From Eubacteriales bacterium (GTDB lineage: Bacteria > Bacillota > Clostridia > Tissierellales > GPF-1): 64,000 bases of DNA. The notes beneath the pieces are model-generated. The model worked only from the letters and a program-made list of their open reading frames with translations, had not been told where the DNA came from and did no database searches. Of the stretch, positions 59,256-64,000 are shown one piece after another (the first letter of the stretch is position 1; each line of letters begins with the position of its first letter). The stretch is from the NCBI GenBank assembly GCA_030625815.1, contig DAOUQF010000001.1, forward strand, positions 186,001-250,000, in the 5' to 3' direction. Made by a program: the position numbers and the translations under genes.

Positions 59256-61299
59256 ATAGGTTGTGGCGGGCGACAAAAGCCCGGGAGAATTGCTTGATTC
59301 CATGTTTGGGGAAATCGATCCATATAAATTTATAATCCAATTGTTGAACCGATCCTTGCCCCAGAGACTGATGGATCACCGAGCTGCCGATGCCCCATTC
59401 ATCGGCGGGAAGCGCGGATGCAAAGGGCTGAAGTTCTGCAAGATAGGGAGATGGGGCACTTGGAGCCTGATCCAATCTCGTATAGCTGTAGAAGGAGCAG
59501 GACTTTTTGGCTCGAGTCATCCCGACATAGAACAATCTTCGTTCTTCTTCCATCTGGGCAGGATCTCCGAAGGAGTCTTGTTTTTTCGCCATGGCAGATG
59601 GGAGAATGCCATCAATGAGATCGATCATCAAAACATGATCGAACTCAAGACCTTTCGCACCATGCAGGGTGGAGAGAGTAATGTCAGACTGCGGTTTTTC
59701 AAAACGAGACAGTCGTGCCTGCAGGCTTTCACAGCGAGAAAGAAAATCGATAATGGAAACGGATTGTGTGGCTAGGGTTTGTAGAATGGAAAGATGTTGA
59801 GAATCGACTTCTCCGCGATAATTTGCGCTTTCCTGTCTTTGATTCAGATAGTCACGATAATTCAGATCCCTGAGGATTGTCTCGATGGCAAAGCTGGGAC
59901 GCTGTTTTTGAATTTGGTGAAAGCAGTCTTCCACCCGTTGAAGATTCCGTCGTTGATAGGTTGGCAAATCCGCTGTTCGTATCAATCTGCGCAATAGGTT
60001 TTCTCCGGAGTCAAGGGCGCGCAGCTGCTGATAATCGCGCTTTTTGATATAGCCATTGAACTTATACCAGATTTGATCCAAGGCATCGCCGTCGGAGGAA
60101 TCTAGTGAAAAGAGAAAAAAGGCACGGAAATCCCGATAAAGGGCGGAACGGAAAAAGTTTGTTTGGAGATCGCGGACATTGACATCGATTTGATGGCTCT
60201 CCATCAAATTCAAGATGGGGAGAGCGGATATTCGGTTGCGAAATAAAATGCCGATTGAACCTTGATCTTTTTTTTCCTGCACCTTCGATTCAATTTGCTT
60301 TAATTGATCTTCGGGATTGTTGCAGATATGCAGGTGCAAGCTTGTCGAAGCGTCATCCCGTTTTTGCATCTGCTTGTCAAAGCGGGATGTGTTTTTCTTA
60401 ATAATTGCATTTGCAGCCTCAATCAGGGGAGCGCCCGAACGATAATTTGTTTCCATGCGGTAGATGGAAAAGTTTGCCTCCTTATGGGTGAAAGCAAAAA
60501 GTTCTTCCGGCATGGCACCGCGGAATCCATAGATTGATTGATCATCGTCGGCGACCATGAAAATGTTTTTTCGGGGGGAAAGGAGGCATGAAAGCAATTG
60601 AAATTGTATTGGAGAAAGATCCTGAGTCTCGTCCACCTGGATATAGGGATATTGCCTTTGCAATTGATGCTGAAGACTGATATCGCTACGTAGGCGATTT
60701 AGGGTATGACGCAAGAGGTCATCGTAATCGAACCAGCGGTTTTTCTCCTTTTCAGATTCGTAGAGGGCGGCAATTTCAGGCAAAGCCTTGACCATGGACG
60801 AGGTGCCTATGGTGGCATCCCGATTTTTTGCGACACTGATTTGTCGAAGAATTTCTTCACTCACTTCCTCGTTTGGCCATTCGTGATGTAGGGAAAAATG
60901 GATCTGTGCGATGAGTTTTTTCTTGGATATGGGCGCGCCTTTTCCTTCGATAAGCGTCCATGCCGGCAGTTCTCGATCAAAAGCCTTTAAAAAGCGATAA
61001 CAAAAGCTATGAAATGTCGAGAAGGAAATATTCGCGTGGACATGAGATTGAAAGAGTTCGTTAAAACGCTTTTTCATATCCATAGCGGCAGCGCGGCTGA
61101 AGGTCAGGGAGAGAATCGAATGGGGTGCGACATGTTGTTCGAATATCAGAAAGCCGGTTCGACATATTAAGGTTGTTGTTTTTCCTGCGCCAGGTACGGC
61201 AAGGATTAAGGCGGGTCCCTGTGTATGTTGAATGGCTTCAATCTGTTGTTGATTAAAGTGAAGATCATGAGCTTGCTCGAGTTCTTGTATAAATGTCAT
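59230..61299 (-). CDS. UvrD/Rep-family ATP-dependent DNA helicase (superfamily 1)
   Basis: A 689-residue 3'-5' helicase. Motif Ia/Walker A is LAVPGAGKTTTLICRTG, motif II is YIQVDETQDLSPIQF, motif III is VADDDQSIYGFRGA, motif IV is METNYRSGAPLIEA, motif V is LSTLHGAKGLEFDHVLMIDL, and motif VI is RRLFYVGMTRAKKS. There is no nuclease domain, and it is somewhat shorter than PcrA. A C-terminal KOW/Tudor-like piece (GIGSSVIHQSLGQGSVQQLD) is present. It probably acts in repair or replication restart. AAGGAGG precedes ATG 61299. It is single and convergent with rsmE. Confidence 0.93.
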   Translation of the reverse strand: MTFIQELEQAHDLHFNQQQIEAIQHTQGPALILAVPGAGKTTTLICRTGFLIFEQHVAPHSILSLTFSRAAAMDMKKRFNELFQSHVHANISFSTFHSFCYRFLKAFDRELPAWTLIEGKGAPISKKKLIAQIHFSLHHEWPNEEVSEEILRQISVAKNRDATIGTSSMVKALPEIAALYESEKEKNRWFDYDDLLRHTLNRLRSDISLQHQLQRQYPYIQVDETQDLSPIQFQLLSCLLSPRKNIFMVADDDQSIYGFRGAMPEELFAFTHKEANFSIYRMETNYRSGAPLIEAANAIIKKNTSRFDKQMQKRDDASTSLHLHICNNPEDQLKQIESKVQEKKDQGSIGILFRNRISALPILNLMESHQIDVNVRDLQTNFFRSALYRDFRAFFLFSLDSSDGDALDQIWYKFNGYIKKRDYQQLRALDSGENLLRRLIRTADLPTYQRRNLQRVEDCFHQIQKQRPSFAIETILRDLNYRDYLNQRQESANYRGEVDSQHLSILQTLATQSVSIIDFLSRCESLQARLSRFEKPQSDITLSTLHGAKGLEFDHVLMIDLIDGILPSAMAKKQDSFGDPAQMEEERRLFYVGMTRAKKSCSFYSYTRLDQAPSAPSPYLAELQPFASALPADEWGIGSSVIHQSLGQGSVQQLDYKFIWIDFPKHGIKQFSRAFVARHNLLKKSDDSK

Positions 61300-61355
61300 G
61301 GTGTTCCTCCTTGCTCTATTGTAGAAAAGAAATGAGTAGGATGCAAGTGGCGTGG

Positions 61356-61361
61356 TATAAT
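61356..61361 (+). promoter_or_regulatory. -10 hexamer of the metal importer operon
   Basis: A consensus TATAAT preceded by GTGG. No clear -35 hexamer. It lies 18 bases before the ATG. Confidence 0.45.
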
Positions 61362-61378
61362 ATCCTGGGGAGGGAATT

Positions 61379-62131
61379 ATGAAAATTTTGGAAGTTAGAA
61401 ATCTTGACGTCTATCGAGGCGATAAAAAAATATTAGAGGACGTTTCCTTTTCCTTGAAACGAGGGGAAGTTTTAGGAGTTCTTGGTCCCAATGGCGGAGG
61501 CAAAAGCACCTTGGTGCAAACCATCGCTCGATTAATTCCCTTTGCCAAGGGGGTTGTTTGGATTCGGAAAGGCGAGCGATTGGGGTATGTGCCGCAATTC
61601 GCGACCTTTGATTCCGAGTTCCCGATTACGGTTGAGGAAGTGGTGCTAAGTGGAAGCGCCTATTATTCGAAGCGGAAGCGCGTCGCTACGGGAGACGATC
61701 GAAAAGCGAAAGATCTGATCAAACAATTTCAATTGTCCGAGGTAGCGGATCATTCGATTGCGGCTTTATCCGGCGGACAAAGCCAAAGGGTTTTAATCTG
61801 TCGCGCATTGATGGGCGATCCAACGATTCTTTTGATGGATGAACCAACGGCCAGCATTGATTTTCAGACGAAAGATCAGATAATCCGACAACTGCGAGAT
61901 AAGAAGCCGGAGATGGCTATCATTTTGGTCAGTCATGATTTGAATGTGGTGAATCAGACGGTCGATTCCATTCTCTGTGTCAATTTTTATGCCGATTTTC
62001 ATCCGGGCAATCAATTGGAATCGGAGAATCTGAAAAAGGTCTACGGTTGTCCCATTGAAGTGATCTTGCATGGCGAAATTCCTCATCGGGTTTTGGAAAC
62101 ACATCACAAGAAAGGGGAGGACGAGTCTTGA
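61379..62131 (+). CDS. znuC: Zinc/manganese-type ABC transporter ATP-binding protein
   Basis: A 250-residue ATPase of the metal-chelate (ZnuC/MntB) group. Walker A is GPNGGGKST, the Q-loop is YVPQFATFDSEFPITVEE (the typical metal-family stretch), the signature is LSGGQSQRVLICRAL, and Walker B is ILLMDEPTASIDF. The H-loop is LVSHDLNVV. GGGGAGGG precedes the ATG. The permease gene overlaps the stop by 4 bases. The binding protein is not in this window, so Zn versus Mn is open. Confidence 0.88.
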   Translation: MKILEVRNLDVYRGDKKILEDVSFSLKRGEVLGVLGPNGGGKSTLVQTIARLIPFAKGVVWIRKGERLGYVPQFATFDSEFPITVEEVVLSGSAYYSKRKRVATGDDRKAKDLIKQFQLSEVADHSIAALSGGQSQRVLICRALMGDPTILLMDEPTASIDFQTKDQIIRQLRDKKPEMAIILVSHDLNVVNQTVDSILCVNFYADFHPGNQLESENLKKVYGCPIEVILHGEIPHRVLETHHKKGEDES

Positions 62132-62943
62132 TTTTTTCCTATCAATTTGTACAGAGAGCACTCATAGCGACCTTTTTTGCAGGAATTATTTCCGGTGTAT
62201 TGGGCACCTTGATTACAGAAAAGAAAAAAATTATGATGACCAGCGGGGTTGCCCATGCCTCTTTCGGTGGAATAGGATTGGGGTATTTATTGGGAATTGA
62301 TCCGATTGTGCCTGCCTTGGGTGTGGCCGGATTGGTGGTTATGATTATAAAACGAATGGAAGAAAAGCTGTCGAGTCATTCAGATACGGTAATGGGAATG
62401 CTTTGGGCTTTGGGGATGGCGCTTGGCATGATCTTTGTTGGCATGCGCCCTGGGTATCCGCCGGATATGACGAGTTATCTGTTTGGCGATATCTTAACAA
62501 TTTCCGGACGCGATTTGTTTTTTATGATCTTTGTCAGTTTGAGTTTTCTTTTGATCTACAGCCTTCGATTTGAGCAGTGGAAATTGATCCTTTTTGATGA
62601 AGAGCACGCAAAGCTTCAGGGGTTGTCGGTGGATCGATACAAGTCGGTCTTTTATTTATCCATCGCGGTGGCGGTTATTGCAATGATAAAAGTTGTTGGC
62701 ATTATTCTCACCCTCGCGATTTTGACAACACCGCCCATGACGGCAAAGCTCTTTACGAAGCGGTTGCTGCCTCGTATGCTTGTGGCAACGATCTTCGCTT
62801 GGCTCACCATATTTTCGGGATTCTTTTTGTCGTTTTTGATCGATGTGCCTTCGGGAGCCATGATTATATGTGTTTCTGTTCTGGTGTACTTTGCCATGGC
62901 GAGCGGGAAAAAGATGAAAAAAGCTCTTGCATTCCGTCAATGA
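62128..62943 (+). CDS. znuB: Zinc/manganese-type ABC transporter permease
   Basis: A 271-residue membrane protein with about eight helices. Family blocks are AGIISGVLGTLITEKKKIMM, GVAHASFGGIGLGYLLGIDP, and AVIAMIKVVGIILTLAILTT followed by PPMTAKLFTKRLLPRM. These define the ZnuB/MntC permease family. It uses a TTG codon (62128) with GGGGAGGACG upstream, overlapping the znuC stop. The glnA promoter -35 lies in its last codons. Confidence 0.88.
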   Translation: MIFSYQFVQRALIATFFAGIISGVLGTLITEKKKIMMTSGVAHASFGGIGLGYLLGIDPIVPALGVAGLVVMIIKRMEEKLSSHSDTVMGMLWALGMALGMIFVGMRPGYPPDMTSYLFGDILTISGRDLFFMIFVSLSFLLIYSLRFEQWKLILFDEEHAKLQGLSVDRYKSVFYLSIAVAVIAMIKVVGIILTLAILTTPPMTAKLFTKRLLPRMLVATIFAWLTIFSGFFLSFLIDVPSGAMIICVSVLVYFAMASGKKMKKALAFRQ

Positions 62944-62955
62944 TTTATGTATACT
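62927..62955 (+). promoter_or_regulatory. glnA: glnA promoter
   Basis: The -35 TTGCAT (62927-62932) and -10 TATACT (62950-62955) have a 17-base spacer. The start would be near 62962, so the whole structured leader is transcribed. Confidence 0.7.
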
Positions 62956-62961
62956 CTTCCT

Positions 62962-63035
62962 AACAACTAAATCACTTATCGGACAACGGCGTCCAACAGG
63001 CAGGGATAAAACTCGGCTTAGTTGTGGCGCTTTTT
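62962..63035 (+). ncRNA. Structured glnA leader with ANTAR-like hairpin and overlapping terminator
   Basis: A hairpin GGAC-AACGGC-GTCC (62981-62994) has a six-base loop with A at position 1 and G at position 4, the pattern recognised by ANTAR antiterminators. A terminator can form from GCGTCCAAC (62989-62997) and GTTGTGGCGC (63021-63030, one bulged T), followed by five T. It uses the 3' half of the first hairpin, so the two exclude each other. A further pairing, ACAACTAA (62963-62970) with TTAGTTGT (63018-63025), would also break the terminator. In solventogenic clostridia glnA is linked to the ANTAR regulator NitR. A second hexaloop hairpin is not found. Confidence 0.55.
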
Positions 63036-63057
63036 ATGTTTTTATGGAGGATGAAGA

Positions 63058-64000
63058 ATGAATCGTAATTTTAACAAGGAAGATGTTTTACGTATTGCCA
63101 CTGAACAAGAAGTTGCTTTTATTCATCTGCAATTCACGGATGTTGCAGGAGTTATGAAGAACCTCTCGATTCCATTGAATCAACTTGAGGCGGCTTTGGA
63201 CAATGAGCTGATGTTTGATGGTTCTTCCATCGATGGATTTGTTCGGATTGAAGAATCGGACATGTATTTGTTCCCGGATCCAACGACATTTGTCATCTTC
63301 CCTTGGTCGACACCAGGCGGTCTGGAAGCTCGTTTGATCTGTGACGTTTACAAAGCGGACGGTACGCCGTTCGACGGATGTCCCCGCCAGACTTTGAAAC
63401 GCGCATTGAAAAAAGCGGAAGACATGGGATACACTTTGAATGTAGGCCCAGAATGTGAATTCTTCCTGTTTAGCACGGATGAATCAGGAGAACCGACTTT
63501 GGAAACTCATGACAAAGCGGGATATTTTGACTTGGCTCCCGTTGACATGGGCGGCAATGCCCGAAAAGATATGGTGAAAGCATTGCAAGACATGCATTTC
63601 TTGGTCGAGGCTTCTCATCATGAGGTAGCAGAAGGCCAGCACGAAATTGACTTTAAATTTGATCATGCACTGCGAGCTGCAGACAGCATTATGACATTCA
63701 AAATGGTTGTTCGAATTATGGCTCAGCGCCATGGGCTGCACGCAACCTTTATGCCGAAGCCAGTTGCCGGCATCAACGGTTCTGGCATGCATATCAATAT
63801 GTCTCTTTCCACATTGGAAGGCAAGAACGCCTTTTATGACGCGGATGGCGATCAACAATTGTCAGAGGCAGCTTATGAGTACATTGCAGGCTTGGTCAAG
63901 CATGCCAAAGGATTCGCCGCTTTAACCAATCCGACTGTCAATTCATACAAACGTTTGATTCCGGGTTATGAGGCACCGACTCTGATTGCTTGGTCAGCAA
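63058..64000 (+). CDS. glnA: Glutamine synthetase type I (3' end beyond window)
   Basis: Joins ammonia to glutamate with ATP, the main entry of ammonia into metabolism. The first 314 codons are present. ATG 63058 follows TGGAGGATG. The N-terminal beta-grasp part ([20 protein letters not shown]) and [20 protein letters not shown] are typical of the GSI-alpha group of Firmicutes. The catalytic part has [28 protein letters not shown] and [19 protein letters not shown]. The frame runs open to the window end at [20 protein letters not shown]. No adenylylation site can be judged since the C-terminus is missing. Confidence 0.96.
   Translation, partial: MNRNFNKEDVLRIATEQEVAFIHLQFTDVAGVMKNLSIPLNQLEAALDNELMFDGSSIDGFVRIEESDMYLFPDPTTFVIFPWSTPGGLEARLICDVYKADGTPFDGCPRQTLKRALKKAEDMGYTLNVGPECEFFLFSTDESGEPTLETHDKAGYFDLAPVDMGGNARKDMVKALQDMHFLVEASHHEVAEGQHEIDFKFDHALRAADSIMTFKMVVRIMAQRHGLHATFMPKPVAGINGSGMHINMSLSTLEGKNAFYDADGDQQLSEAAYEYIAGLVKHAKGFAALTNPTVNSYKRLIPGYEAPTLIAWSA

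Noticed and set aside
1-64000. CRISPR arrays, tRNA or rRNA genes, insertion sequences, prophage or replication origin
   Set aside because: No regularly spaced repeats, cloverleaf, transposase or DnaA-box cluster was seen on reading through both strands by eye; a tRNA scan and repeat finder were not available.

Overview
The window is a stretch of bacterial chromosome, most likely from a strictly anaerobic, fermentative member of the Clostridia (Firmicutes). The evidence is: pyruvate formate-lyase with its activase and a Crp/Fnr-type regulator; the oxygen-independent (cbi) corrin pathway behind a cobalamin riboswitch; oxygen-sensitive two-subunit L-serine dehydratase; a very large 2-hydroxyacyl-CoA dehydratase activator-type protein; two T-box leaders; a CIRCE element; strong AGGAGG ribosome binding sites; and frequent TTG starts. 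GC looks moderate. The genus cannot be fixed from the sequence alone. I see no tRNA, rRNA, CRISPR array, transposase or phage gene.

Layout. 1-3,200: 3' part of an M20 amidohydrolase, a small membrane protein, an hsp20 gene under a CIRCE operator, and a frameshifted DegV-like relic. 3,100-6,970: pflB-pflA-crp/fnr with a Crp-type palindrome at the class II position of the pflB promoter. 7,025-18,460: cobalamin riboswitch and a tightly overlapped 13-gene operon, cbiA-C-D-E-T-L-F-G-H-J plus a BtuFCD-like importer. 18,440-24,850: uppP, cdd, a small membrane protein divergent from a TetR regulator that leads a DUF1576 membrane protein and a small partner, a lipoprotein, a rubredoxin reading frame broken by an amber codon, and a TraX-like protein. 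24,890-32,420: a PTS of the ascorbate (Ula/Sga) type with its PRD regulator, then a ferric-iron type ABC importer with a Fur-like box.

32,430-33,110 is the most unusual part. A strong promoter and a complete T-box leader (specifier read as CTC, leucine) do not precede a synthetase or amino-acid gene. They precede two tandem, homologous 37-38 codon ORFs and an 18-codon ORF. The two homologues differ mostly by synonymous changes over their last 25 codons, so they look like real conserved microproteins of unknown role.

33,130-39,770: housekeeping genes on both strands (MBL-fold hydrolase, GNAT, DedA, trmB, sdaAB-sdaAA, YihY, acylphosphatase, DUF4349 lipoprotein). 39,770-56,290: the 1,413-residue activator-type protein, then a glycogen synthesis and breakdown cluster glgB-glgP-glgC-glgD-glgA-GH13, a PHP phosphatase and phosphoglucomutase. 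Together these interconvert glucose-6-P, glucose-1-P, ADP-glucose, glycogen and maltodextrins. 56,280-64,000: thrS under a threonine T-box, rsmE, a convergent UvrD-type helicase, a znuCB-type metal importer, and the 5' two thirds of glnA. The glnA leader contains an ANTAR-like hexaloop hairpin that overlaps a terminator.
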